Shown here piece after piece: positions 23,177 to 36,500 of a stretch of DNA of 64,000 bases. The stretch is from the NCBI RefSeq assembly GCF_022581195.2, contig NC_061475.1:1798001-1862000 (forward strand), written 5' to 3'. The notes below the pieces were generated by a model. The model was not told where the DNA came from. It made no database searches and saw only the letters and a program-made list of their open reading frames with translations. The stretch is from Helicoverpa zea. Lineage: Eukaryota > Arthropoda > Insecta > Lepidoptera > Noctuidae. The translations under genes were made by a program, and so were the position numbers. Position 1 is the stretch's first letter, and every line of letters begins with the position of its first letter.

Positions 23177-24560
23177 TGTGAACCAAATCAACCAGTTATA
23201 TTTACTTCTACACTATCACATCACTGTTCAACACAAACACCAAACATATTCGATGAATAAATCATAATTTGACACTGAAATTATGTGAAATCAACTTGAT
23301 ATATTCACAAAACTGACTGTAAATCTGGAAACTAGTACATGTACACAAAAAGTTGCATTTTTGCAGTCGCGTTCAAGTTTCAACCTTTGACAGTTCTTCA
23401 TATCTGTCATTGGAGCTTTTTATCTCGTTTGTTCTTTTGAGTTAACGATAGCTGTGTCTCTTTCGTAATGCACTTCATGTCCATTGCGTTCAGATTGATG
23501 TTTTTTTCTCATGTTTTCATTTTAGTTTCACGCCAGCTGCGAAAAGCTGAAAATTGAAGACCTTTTCAGGTCACTGCGTCTTGTTAACTGAAAATAGGTG
23601 TGCATGAAAACCGAATATACTCGACGTACCTATTTATTTATCTTATTGTGGACTTATTTTGGGATTTATCGCATTTATTGCAGGCTGAAATTTATTTTAT
23701 ATTTTCACGTACTTTCATTTTCCCATTTTCTCATACTGGGTACTGGCTCGTATCTTATTTATCTACGTATTTCTTATGCAATTCAAAAAGTGATAATAGG
23801 GTAAACACACCAGTGGCTAGCTGTGAACTTTTAAAATGCTTTAAAACTCATTTGATTAATTAGATTAGTCGTTGCCATGGTCGTTGCTACAAACTATTTA
23901 ATTTAATTCTGTTTATTTACTACGTGAGATGCAGGAACAATATAAATATTACATACAAAAATGAAATATGTTCAAGTTTAACGACATTTAAAAATTATCA
24001 ATTCGTAGTTCTACATGAAAGCAATAGATGTCGCAATAACTGCTTGTTTAGAGTTCATTCCGCAGCCTAGATGGCGTTAGTGTACACCAACTTTAATAAG
24101 GTACGATTATTTTGAAATGCTTAGTTGTATTGTAGTATCTTTCTTATTTTACGGAAGCTTATTAATACTTTGAATCATTTCGAATGCAAAATATGAGGAT
24201 TAACGGAGTCTAACATAAGAAAAACAAAAATAAAGGTGATAGTACAACGTGAAGGCGATAGGTCAAGCTTGCAGCTTCATTACTTATCCCCACTCTGACT
24301 CACTTACCTGAATGGCGCGCGGCGAGAGGTTGTGCCAACTCGTGTTTTGTTCGTTCCGTGTCGTGTTTCTCGCGTCCTCGAGTACTTTGCAATAATACTT
24401 TTCCTTTGAGACATGAATGAAGTTAGTGCTACGTAAATAAGCAAACCTCAACAACTATTGCACCAGAACCCTGCCCAAAAAATGTGTTATCAATAACGTG
24501 TGATTTTGTACTTTGTGTAGTGTTTGAAAAAAGTTAAGTAAACAACCGGATATCAACAAG
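23177..24560. promoter_or_regulatory. Head-to-head intergenic region with both promoters
   Basis: The start codons of RPS6KC1 (minus) and the LHFPL gene (plus) are about 1.4 kb apart and divergent, so promoters of both genes should lie here. The LHFPL side has a CpG-rich patch at about 24312-24385. No clear TATA box was recognised for either gene. Short open frames at 23598-23863 look like noise. Confidence 0.5.
24413..24496 (+). promoter_or_regulatory. Two short upstream ORFs in the LHFPL leader
   Basis: ATG 24413 opens 7 codons ending TAA at 24434-24436. ATG 24482 opens 4 codons ending TAA at 24494-24496. Both precede the main ATG at 24561 and, if within the mRNA, could lower translation. 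The transcription start is not known. Confidence 0.35.
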
Positions 24561-27500
24561 ATGGGTTCAAAAATCGAGTACGTGGATTCATCACATTTAT
24601 ACGCGACCAACTATGTCCGCAATTCGAAAGCTATCGGTGTGCTTTGGGCTATATTCACCATCTGCTACGCGATTATAAGCGTTGTGGCTTTTGTGACCCC
24701 CGAGTGGATTGGTGATTTAGAGACTGAGTACCCGAGAAAGTTCGGGTTGTGGCAGATATGCAGAGCGGACGAGGCTCTGGAGGACTGTAAAGGAAGACTT
24801 GATGATTTCCTATCAATAAATGGGCTCGTGTTCAAAATTGCGACTGTGTTAGTGGGCATAGCGGTCGCGCTGGCCCTGTTTACGATCTGTGCTATGTTGT
24901 TGTTCTTCTTTTGTCAATCGACCACGGTGTTTCATATCTGTGGTTGGCTGCAGCTGTTATCTGGTGAGTTCTAATGACAAAACACATTAAACCAACTAAT
25001 TAATAATCAACTTCTTAGTCATAAATACTAACATCTAAATTTCTAACACCAATATTTACGTAACAAAGAAGGATGACATTTGAATATTCTTCAAAAGTTG
25101 CACTATGAGGAAACTGGGCAAGTAGCACATGACATGCATAACCAAATCTCATGTTATTGACTTTAAAATCGATCATAAAATGTCCTGAGTGAAAGTTTTG
25201 CATACAAGCAAGTTCGATTGACCTTGCTTCGAGTTGATCGTTAAACGAGTCTGGTAGACGTAGGTGATATACTACAGTATGTGTAGCAGGTGTACTTATC
25301 CCGAGACATCCGGTAAGGGACAGGTGCTAGATTCCAGCAAACTCCGTATTCTGGAGTCAGACGCTAACGGCAAAAATGAAAGGCGTTTAAAATGCCAAAG
25401 TTGACGTGACTAACGAGTGAGGACATTGGACAATGGATTTATAGTTTCTGTTTAGTTTTGAAATTTGAATAAAATACCATGTGGTCAGGTTGCGTGGTAT
25501 TTTAGCCATGTCCTAGAAGCGATACACGATGTAAATTGCAAGGGCTTTCTACGATAATTAATTATACGTAAATTCCTACAACACCTGCAAGCAAGAAAAC
25601 CCCATAAAAGCTAAGAACCTCCTAAAAGTAGGTCACAAATTATGTCTTAGAAAGAGAAAAAAATCGTTACATCGAATATGTAAGGATATTATTTTAAACA
25701 AATAATCACAATTTTAAAAGAAAATTCCTAAACCACGTTATTTAAACGTGTGGAAATTCTCAGAATGCGTTACCATATCAGGTATCTCCGAATAAGCAAA
25801 CACTACACAGGCTTCAAGTAAAGCTTACAAGTTGCTTACATTTAAATTTTAATCCAATATAAGTGCGACTTGCCTTGAAATCTTTAAAAACAACGCATAC
25901 GTAAATGAAAATAACATTGCAGAACTTGTAAATCAATAATCTCAGATGTTTGAAACTTCTTGAGTCAACTTTTGAATATCAATTTTTGTGTTTAGAAGGT
26001 GCATCAAACTTATTGCTTAAAGATTAAACAGGTTTGGCACTCCTTATGAAATCAGCGGTGTGTGCGATTTTATCACCTGCACCTTATGAGAAAAAGGCGC
26101 GCCAAAGTTGCTAGTATCGAAATTCCTATGCTAAAAGAGATCCAAAACTATAGTAGGTAATTGACAGCCAGATAAGTGGTTTAACAGTCAAGTTCCCATT
26201 TACCTAAACATTTATACCTCAAAAGAAAACGAGATTCGTGCCATACAGACCCAAATTAAATTGAGTGATTTGTTCAACTGCAATTTCAATTACCATAGAG
26301 CGTTCACTAGAACAAATCAAATTAGACAGGGCCAATCTATCCAAAACCGTATGAGTAATAACCGAGTGCGGACATTGAAACCGGTAAAACGCCATTGTCA
26401 TGCAACAAAAATTTCGCTTCAAAATGAAGCGGCAACATACTGGTAAAGATGGTTAACGATGTTCGCTGAGCAATAGGACAGGTTTCTACGTAACCTTATT
26501 CCATATTTATGAAGTGGTACTGACATAACTGTGTTAAAAATCTATTTTGTTGCCAATAATTCAATCAGAACTGTATCTGAAAGCAATTTATTTCATTTGC
26601 AATATCGAAAATATTGCTAGACCGGGTTCTTTATACTGTAACTTGACAAGAGTTGGATTTTTTTGTATAAAGTTTACGCAGACATGAGGTATTGTAAGCA
26701 CCCATTGATGCGAACGACCGGTGTTAACATAATATGGCACAATGCGAGCGAAGCCCCATGTGACCTCATCAGGTCTCGAGTTGCCAGCTCACCTCTCATG
26801 AACCGCTACGTGACCGGGAAAAAAGTTTTACAGAATATGTGAGGAGCGGCGGACTACATTTTCTGCTATGTGTTAATTAGAAGCCAAATCGCAACACGAT
26901 CTCGTATTAAATTAGTCGATTAAGCCAAACGTTTGGTGAGAAACTTTAGTTAAATACCTAAGATATTATAGGGGCCTTAATTTAAGCTTAATAGCTACAA
27001 AAGTAATGGATACACTGGCATTAACTTTAAATTAGTCTACAATTGTTAAACCAACCGTATCTAACACAGTAATGGAAGTATATGAAAAAGTATCGCAACA
27101 TGCAAGTTCACCTTTCCAAGAAAGACTTCAATTATTCTGATCCAGATATTAACGATTACTTCGTCATTGGCTACAATACTAAATTGCGTAAGTATAATAA
27201 TAACCATAAAGGTACAAATAAAACAGTACGCACGTACAGCGAATTTGCCGCTCAGTACAATTTGGTATCATAAAAAGTAAAAGTCGAATGCAATTGTCTG
27301 TGATATAATGATGACGGACATTAAAGTTCCGCGCCATATAATACGAATGATGTTAGAAGACTAGCTCTTTAGAGTTTAATATTAGCTGGTTATTTCATGG
27401 GGTTTTTATTCAATTACTTAACAATTAATGAATATCGAGTACCTACTTTCTGTTTAATAATTTTTACGGGAAGGTAATTGGTGCAACTACCTCATTATAC

Positions 27501-30500
27501 TTCCTATATAACAACCTGTCAAAAAAAGTTAGTTTCGTAAAAAAGTGTTTTTTTTTTTGTAATTAATACACCATGATATTCAAAAAAAGCAAATGGATGG
27601 AAAGAATTAGATTAGATACTTAGTAATTTTCATACCGTAAATATTACGTGAAAAGGTTTTGCTTCGATTCGCCTTCAAATTGAGAAACCGTTTTCACTTT
27701 GTCCCATATCGAATGATCCAACAATTATTGCTAATCGATTACTCGAGTTCCATATCGATAAACAGCTATAATAAATAACTTTATGTTAGAATTGCATGAA
27801 AAGTTTTCGCTCTAGATATTGAACTCGTTAATTTCAAAAGTATTAACGCATATCTATAGGTACATCTATGCTATGTAATACATACTTAATACATATAATA
27901 AAGAGTAATATTTTTTTGTTTATAAAAAAACACTGAACCGATTTGAAAAAATATATCTTCTTGAAAAGCTACATCCTTCCCGATTAACATAGGCTATATT
28001 TTGTATTGGGCAGCAGCAGACATAAGAACATCTACTAGCATCCGCCCGTGGTTTTGTCAGCCTAACCTAACCCAACCTAACACCGGAATAATTTGCTGAT
28101 CCCATATAAAAAGTATATCCTTCCTCTTTTGATGAGCGGAGATTAACGCGTCCAAACAAAAAACTCTTCAGCATTATAAACTGTGGATTTCTATGATATA
28201 TAACTGGACATTAATTTGCCTCCCTCATTGACTAGATTCCTTTTCAACACGGCTGACAGGTCAGGTTTTATTTCAACATGGATTGCAGTAAAAGCGGTTG
28301 TTAGAAAGTCGTCCAGACTGACGAGACGTAGACAGTAGTAGTGAACCGACTTCTCGAGTAGGTACCAGGACATCCTGTATCAGTATGGGGACATCTCTGT
28401 ACTGATAAGGCTGCCTACATCAGACTTTTTGTAGGGCAGATATAGTTACCGGCATGGATATTGAGCTCTCAGCGGAAGAGTGGGGATCGCTTTGCGCACT
28501 GTACACGTAAGGCAATAAACCAATAAATCGCTTCTGCGCAGGTGAAGGTCAGGGCTCAATATCCGTGCCGATAACTATAATTGGACCGATTTTTTGTTGG
28601 ACTATCTGGCTAGGATTTTCTGACCGACATTTCGTAGGACGTGTGCAGTATGGCTATCAGTGTGTTCTATTTTTGTCTTACTAAAAATCGGTTTATAGAG
28701 GACGTAAGCGGACAGCCTAAACGTACATAGACGCCTAAGAGGGTAAAAGAAAGATTTGAGGTGGTACATCTAGGACGCATTTTACTACGACTAAAAAAAT
28801 AAAAATATTTGGGGAAAAATGCGTTTATAGGTTTTCAGTCTAAGACGTTGCATCCCTTATTGTATACCGTCGTAAGACGATAGACGTCGCGTATGTAACT
28901 GGATTCAGAGCTGTAGTAATATGTATTATCATTTATGTACATTTTATGTATGTATGTATATATTTACATTTAGGTACTTAAAAATAATTAAATGATTAAA
29001 TACTTACTCTTTTATAAGCACAGAGAGCACAGTTTTTTTGTGATTTCTGACAGCTGTAGGGAATGTCATTTTAGACGTTATTATAATTTCTTTTCCGTGG
29101 TCGTCGCATTTGGCATTTTTATTTAACAATTTATCTTAGAATATTTTATTTTCTAATTAGTTGTTTATTTGATAAAGCCATTCTGTGAGCAAATTACAAA
29201 AATGGAAACTACACTTACAACATTCCCTGAGAAGGATATGTGTCCTGTGATCACGGAAGAACTCGGCGCTTTCATAAGAGCCACAAGAGATGCAAAGAAA
29301 GTAGCACCGAAGACAGAAGAGCCGAAACCAGAAGAGCCCAAGCCAACGAAAGAAGAACAGATATCACAAGAGGATGCGCAAGCTAAAGCTGAGAAGAAAC
29401 ATGCGATGGAAGCGCGGTACAGGGAGCTACCGCAGCCTCCCCCGTCACGACCGCAGGACGAAGGACCTTCTAGAAAAGAGTTGCTCGGCCAGGAATTATC
29501 AGCCTTGAAACCTGGGCCTGACGGCAAAGTTGACTGGACACCACTCGCAGAGCTCTCAGGCACTAGACCATCGGTAAACAAATATTCTATCAGTAGATAC
29601 TCTCTGGAAGAATGGAGAAAGCACAATGATAAAGTATTGAGTAAAGAAACTATTAATGAGTCTAATATTATCGACTACAATGCTAAGACGTCTATGATGC
29701 AAGCTTTCGGTACCATCGATAAACAACAGTTAGAAAACAACAATAGGCTCAAACAAAAAGCCAAAGATATTTATCGATGGAAGGTTGAGGTAGAACGAGC
29801 ATGCAAAATGATATCTGACGAAGTCGAATTGCTAGAAATTGAAAGGCAACGTCTTAAAGGCGCATCCAGGGTGTTGATGCTTCCCGAATCAATTTCAAGA
29901 CAGTGCCTAGAAATGCGTTCCTATCGATCGGAACCAGACCTTGTCGCTGATCTCGCTGATGAACAGCTGGTCAAAGAAATGAAACTTGTTACTGAAGTCA
30001 GAGAAACTTTGCAGACAACATTGGACAAAATAGAAGAACAAATGAAGGTAAACAAGGCAGCAAAGCACAGGATTGAATTCGACTGGTGTGACAAGACTAT
30101 GGCTTACAATGCAGATACTATAAACTTGAGCCTTAATGCGAAATCCAACACTCTGTTGTTTAGACCTGGAGCTACAAGATTCGGTGACTTCACCGCACCT
30201 CTAGAGTACTGGGAGTTCTTCTGCAGAGAAACTATCGAAAACATAGAAACTGTACGGCAGAAGTCCGTTGACCTTAGAAGTAGCTTGAATGCTATTTTAA
30301 TAAATAACGGACGAAAATTACGCATGCAAGCTGACAAGACTGATGTCGCGTTAGCTGAAACTGTTGCTCTTACTACGGAACTATGTACGAAACTGAAGGA
30401 AAACTTAATAGCTACATTGCAGAAAATCGCTGACATGGAGCTTTTGATACAAGAACTTCAAGATGCGGTTAAAAAGACTGATGCAGCTATGAAATTAGCT

Positions 30501-33500
30501 CAAACGAGGTTAGACAATAGGAATAATTGGAGACCTCATGGAGAGAATGTGAGGGACCAAGCGCATCTTGGATTGATCGAGGAGGTGAAGAAAATTCACG
30601 AGACGGTCACATCGCTGCTGGGACAGATAAGAAATGCTGAGAGAGTGCGACAGGATCTGATAGCTAAGAGGAAAGAGTTGGAGAAGGATATCGCATCTAA
30701 AAACGAGACTCTCATCATAGATAGAGAGAGATGCGGGAAGGTTCGATCTCATTATCCATCTGCTTCAGAATTGGCTGGATTTTAATGTTAATTCAGATTT
30801 TTTTTTCTTGTTTTGATCTTGGATTGCTTGTCTTTGTTATTTGATAGAAAATTTTTGAATGTATTGGTTATAATATAATTTATTCCTGGTATTTACAATT
30901 TTATTTCTCATCTCATTTGTATCCGGTTAGACTGAAATTGGACCCTAATGCCTAAGGAATGGCTAGGCTGGATGATAGCGATTTTCATTTAATAAAGGTA
31001 TAAAAACAATGTAAATATACTGTGATATCAAATTACCGTAGATTTGAAACCAAGGTAACCTGTCACATTACAATATACTCGTTGAAATATAACAGCATAC
31101 ATGGTGTATAAGTGCATGCATGATCGATGCCAAGAACGAATGTACTACGATCGGTGACCAATCAGCTTATCGATTTGGCGTTGTAGCTTGCGCCCGTGCT
31201 GTGAGCTTGTGTGAATAATGTGATAATAGTAGATTTAAATGTTCCTATAACAATGTGAATAGTCTCAAGGGGAACTTATTATTACTATGGGCTACCCAGG
31301 GCTACTTTTTTTTTTAACTGACTCCTGCTGTGGGTAAGCAGCGGTGAGGGAGTGTCAGACTCTTACTGACTAAAACCCATCATGTTCCTTCGTAGGCCTT
31401 TTATGTACCAGGGCCTCTCCCACATGCCTCTCTGGGCTACTTCAATTAAAGAAAATTAACATGTTTTAGGGACTAGGGACACCACGTTTCAAAAACATGT
31501 TGTCGACAAAATAATATTGGTACAAAAGACAATAGTATTGTTATACACAATAATATATTAGTATGTAATAGTAGCCCTGTAGGATAAAGTACTAACGTGG
31601 TGTGAACATCATCTTCAACGCGAGGACAGTCAGTTAATTTTACGTGTCGTTGACAAAAACGAGATCGACCTATTTAATTGACCTATTTGCATATGAATTG
31701 TCTAAAAATTAAAAATAATTCCGGCCATTTCAAAGAAGTTGTCAGAAATGATTTAAAATGGAAGCTTATGTCACTTTGTAACAAAAAATCGTTACATTGA
31801 ACGAGAGATTTTTCTGAATATTTAATTATTTTTGTGTGCAGTTTACATGAAATAATAAATCATGCTTGCACCATTAACTACTTTTCCTGAGGAAGACAGG
31901 TGCCCCACTAAACAGGAAATAAAAGCTTTTGCGAAAGCTCTCGTGACTCCGGAGAAGGCTTTGGAAAAAATAAGAGAGGCCAAGGAGCAAGAACAGGCGG
32001 CCCGTGCTTTCAAACCACCTGTCGCGGCTCCACAACCAGCCCCGGCGGAAGCTGAACCAGAAGTAAGACCTGGTATACCGTCAGGAGCAGATGATTTGCC
32101 ACACCTGCCGGAGCTCAGACCTGGCTCAGATGGCAAAGTAGACTGGACTCCACTTGGAGCCCTTACTGGAACGAGGCCCAGTGTTAACAAGTATTCTTTA
32201 AGCAGATACTCCCTCAGCGAGTGGAGAAAACATAACGATGATGTTCTCAACCCTGACGTAATAAATGAGTCTAATATCGTAGACTATAATGCTAAGACTT
32301 CCATTATGCAGGCATTTGGAACTATTGATAAACAGCAACTAGAAAACAATAAAAGGTTGAAACAGAAAGCAAGAGATATATTCCGATGGAAAATTGAAGT
32401 TGAGAGAGCTTGCAAAGCCATTACCGAAGAGGTCGAGTTGCTGGAAATTGACAGACAGCGGCTAAAGGGTGCTTCTAGAGTTTTGATGCTACCTGAATCA
32501 ATCTCGAGAGAATGTTTAGACCTTCGATCGAATCGATTTGAACCTGATTTAGTGGCTGATATTGCAGAGCAAGAGCTTATCAAAGAAATGAATCTAGTGA
32601 GTGAAGTCAGAGCCACAATAAAAAATACCCTTGCCACTATAGAAGAACAAATGGCAATAAATAAAGCGGCAAAACATAGGATAGAATACGATTGGTGTGA
32701 TAAAACTATGGCTTATAATACAGAAGCTATTAATTTAAGTCTTAGTACGAAATCGAACACGTTAATGTTTAGACCTGGCTCGACGAGGTTTGGTGACTTC
32801 AGTGCTCCATTAGAATACTGGGAGTATTTTTGTCGAGAGAATGTGCAAAATTGCGAATCAGCTCGTCAGAAATCAGCTGACTTAAGAGGCAGCTTGAACG
32901 CCATTTTGATAAATAACGGTAGGAAACTTCGCACTCAAGCGGACAGAACTGACATGGCTTTAGCTGAAACTGTGGCTATTACTTCTGAACTATGCACAAG
33001 ACTGGAGGAAAACCTACGTACCACGCTCCAACGAACAGCTGATATGGAAGCTTTAATTGCAGATCTTCAAGACTCTATTAAAAAAATGGACGCGGCTATG
33101 AAACTAGCTCAAACTAGGCTTGACAATAGAAATAATTGGAGGCCACACGGAGAGAGCGTTAGGGATCAGCCACATTTAGGTTTGATTGAAGAAGTCAAGA
33201 AGATCCATGAGACGGTGACGTCGCTTCTTGGTCAACTGAGGAACGCTGAGAGGCTGAGGACCGATTTGATGCAAAAGAGGGTGGAACTAGAAAAGGCTAT
33301 CGCTGCGAAGAGAAAGACTCTCAACATAGACCGGGACCGATGTGGAATGGTTCGTTCTCACTACCCGTCCGCGTCAGAACTGGCCGGGTTCTAAACTATT
33401 ATGTTCTTATTTCTATCCTATTCTAATCTTTAGTTTTATTATCCTTAGTTGTTATTTCGAATAGTTTATTTTAGATTTATGTATCAATATTTAATAGTAA

Positions 33501-36500
33501 TGTTTTAAGATTAAGAATGCCGTTTTACTTACCCTTATCATTCATGATTCTTTTTGCAATACCTTGCATTTAAAATGTTATTTTTCACCGCCTGATATTC
33601 GCCCGTTCAAGTCTCGTAGGCAGAGACCGGAACTTTGCTCACTTAATGAATTATGGAGGCATCAAAATTAAAGTGCTTACGTAAGTGGTAGTTATTTCAA
33701 ACAACCGCCGTGGCGCAGTTTGCCGCAACCTTTCACTCTTTATTATTGTTTTGCACATCATTTACTTGGCATGCGCTTACGCATTGTGTAAGCTGTATCA
33801 AGATGACATTTTGTTTCGCGGTTATTTATACTTACACTCGTAAAGTTGGCGTAATCTTTGCATTTGAAACAACAAGTGATACAGGTACTGTTTTAAATAG
33901 TCAGAAATACGATATAATACGAATACAAGCAAAGAGCTGTAATTTTTTACCAAAAGGTATTCGGTCTTCAGTGTTTACTCATATCCTATTCGAGATTTTA
34001 GGCATATAGTGAAGGCTGTAGTTTAAATTTTTATACGGAAACGGGACCTATAACCCAAGGAACCGTTGCAATACAAAAACTAGTAGTAAGTAACGATTGC
34101 TAAACAATACGAATCCCACGAGCTATGAGAACTTGGAACAATGTGTACGTTACACTGACCTTTCTTATGAAGCAAGTCTCCCATCACCAGTGGAAGATAG
34201 TGAATCCCATCATTAGATCGAAGATATTGCTCAAATTATACACTTGCTTTTTATAAAGCCGTTCGTTTCGTCGTTAGGATAAGATCTGCTATTGATTCGA
34301 AATTTGTCTCACAGCACCTGTATGTGGTTTTCTTTCATGATTTGAAGATGTGGAAGGTACTGAATGACGATGATAGGTACAGACACCGGTGTTAACACAT
34401 ATTATATTAGCAATAAGGTTTTAACCAACTGACTTATGACTGGCTGCTCGACACTATAGTAAACTCTACACTCTACAACATAAAATATGTGACAAACAAT
34501 GTCAATGAACATTTTCATTGTGCAGTAGTTTTTTAGTTATATTTTTTAATAATTTTAAGTTGTTGATTCATTTCCACCTAAATTCCTGTTAAAATGGCTA
34601 ATCCAGTTCCCTCACCAGAGGATATGCTCACCTGCCCGTTCATCTGTCCGCAGACTGAGACAGGCACGGATAACAAGCAGGTATACTTGCAAGCGGGTCA
34701 TAGACGAAAAGGCGAGAACCCTTACGCATCTCCTTACGTGCCTGGCCTCATTAAACCACCGGAGAAGAAGATCTACCCCCCTAATGCACCGCCTCAGTAT
34801 CTCCCTCAGCCAACTGACAGCACCAGCGGCGACTTCCTCGGGATGGGGCCTATCGGACCCTGGGCTCCCGGCCACGTGAACTGGACACCCCAAGCCGGCA
34901 TGACGGGCGTCCGACCTGTAGTCGACAAATATTCCATCACTCACTATTCTACCGGAGAATGGAGACGGCATAACTTGTACATGTTGACTCCAAAAGCGAC
35001 TGACAAAGCAAAAGCGTTAGATGCTTCCATCAAAAATGATCTTAAAAACGCTTTTGACAGTTTAGATAAGAAGCAGAGTGACACTACAGATACGTTAAAG
35101 TCGAGAGTTAAAGATATGGCTTATTGGAAGAAACAGGTGGAGAAAGCTCTAAATGCAATGAAACACGAAATCAAGACTCTAGATGCTGATAGAGCCAAAT
35201 TAAAGAGTGCTTGCAGAATTTTGATGTTGCCTGAAGCTATTTCAAGAGAATGCTTAGAACTCCGTACTCATAGGTATGAACCAGATTTGGTAAGAGATGA
35301 TGCTGAACAAGAATTAATAAAAGAAGTGGCCATCGTTGGAGAAATAAGGCGGGTGTTTCAGGAAACTTTGGCGAAGGTAGAAACGCAGATGGCTTATAAT
35401 AGAGCAGCTAAAGCTAGTATTGAGTCAGATTGGAGTGACAAGATGACATCTTTGAAGGTAGATAGTAAAAATTTACATATGACGCCTGAATCGAACCTGA
35501 TCCTTCATCATCCAGGATCAGCTCGGTGGACTGAAAATGCAACTACTCTAGAATTTTGGGAGCATTTTTGCAAGGAGAGTATTAGAAACTGTGATGAAGT
35601 TCGGCAGAAGTCTGCCGACTTGCGAGCCGACTTGATGACGGCAATCATAAAAGGGTCTCAAGATATGAAAATCCAAGCTGATAGAACGAATTATGCGCTC
35701 GGAGAAACAGTGGCCGCAACAGAACAATTATGTGCGAAGCTCGAAGAAACTTTGAAGGACAATTTGCAGACTATTGCCGATGTAGAGAAGCTTATTGACC
35801 ATTTGAATGATTCACTGAGAGAAGTAAATGAGCGAGACAAACTGTCAGGCACGAGGTTACAGAACCGGAACTACAATAGGCCTAATGTGGAAAATTGCAG
35901 AGATAAGGCTCAATATGCCCTGATGGGCGAAGCGAAGTTTGTTAAAGAGACTGTTGACTCGCTAAATGGCAAATTGAGAGAGGCTGAGGCTGTGAGAGCA
36001 GAGCTTATGAAGTATAGAGGACAGTTGGAGAGGGAGATCGCATGCAAGAGAAAAAGTTTGAACATAGACCAGGACAGGCTTGCGAGAGTAAGAGCACACT
36101 TACCCTCACCTGAAGAATTCGCTAATGCTTGAGAATGTACACAAATTGAAGAGTCAATAAAAATTCAGTTTTAAAACCTCATTAAGTATTTTCTTATGTA
36201 GCAATCTAAATGACACACAATGTGTATCTGTATACATACCTACAAAATTGATTCCAAATATCTGTCTAGTACACGGAAGAAAAAGGTCTGCCAAAAACCA
36301 AATACATTTATGATATGTAAGTAGTAGATCCTGCAATGTGTCAAGCACTGCCCGCGTCTTGACGAATCTCTTACTTTTCATTATGTAATAATCTTGCAAC
36401 TTTATTGCTCTGTGAAATTACCAATCATGCTAGTTATGTCCGCAGTTTGTCTTTATGTCAAACAATCAATATTATTGCATCCGTATCGTGTATTGTTGTA

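Noticed and set aside
27082..27273. 63-codon Lys/Asn/Tyr-rich frame
   Set aside because: AT-rich composition explains it; no domain and no gene context.
28057..28081. CCTAA-type run like the insect telomere repeat
   Set aside because: Only about five imperfect units; too short to call an interstitial telomere.
29169..29201. Extended start of tektin copy A
   Set aside because: The extension begins at a TTG codon; the first ATG is at 29202 and matches the start of copy B.
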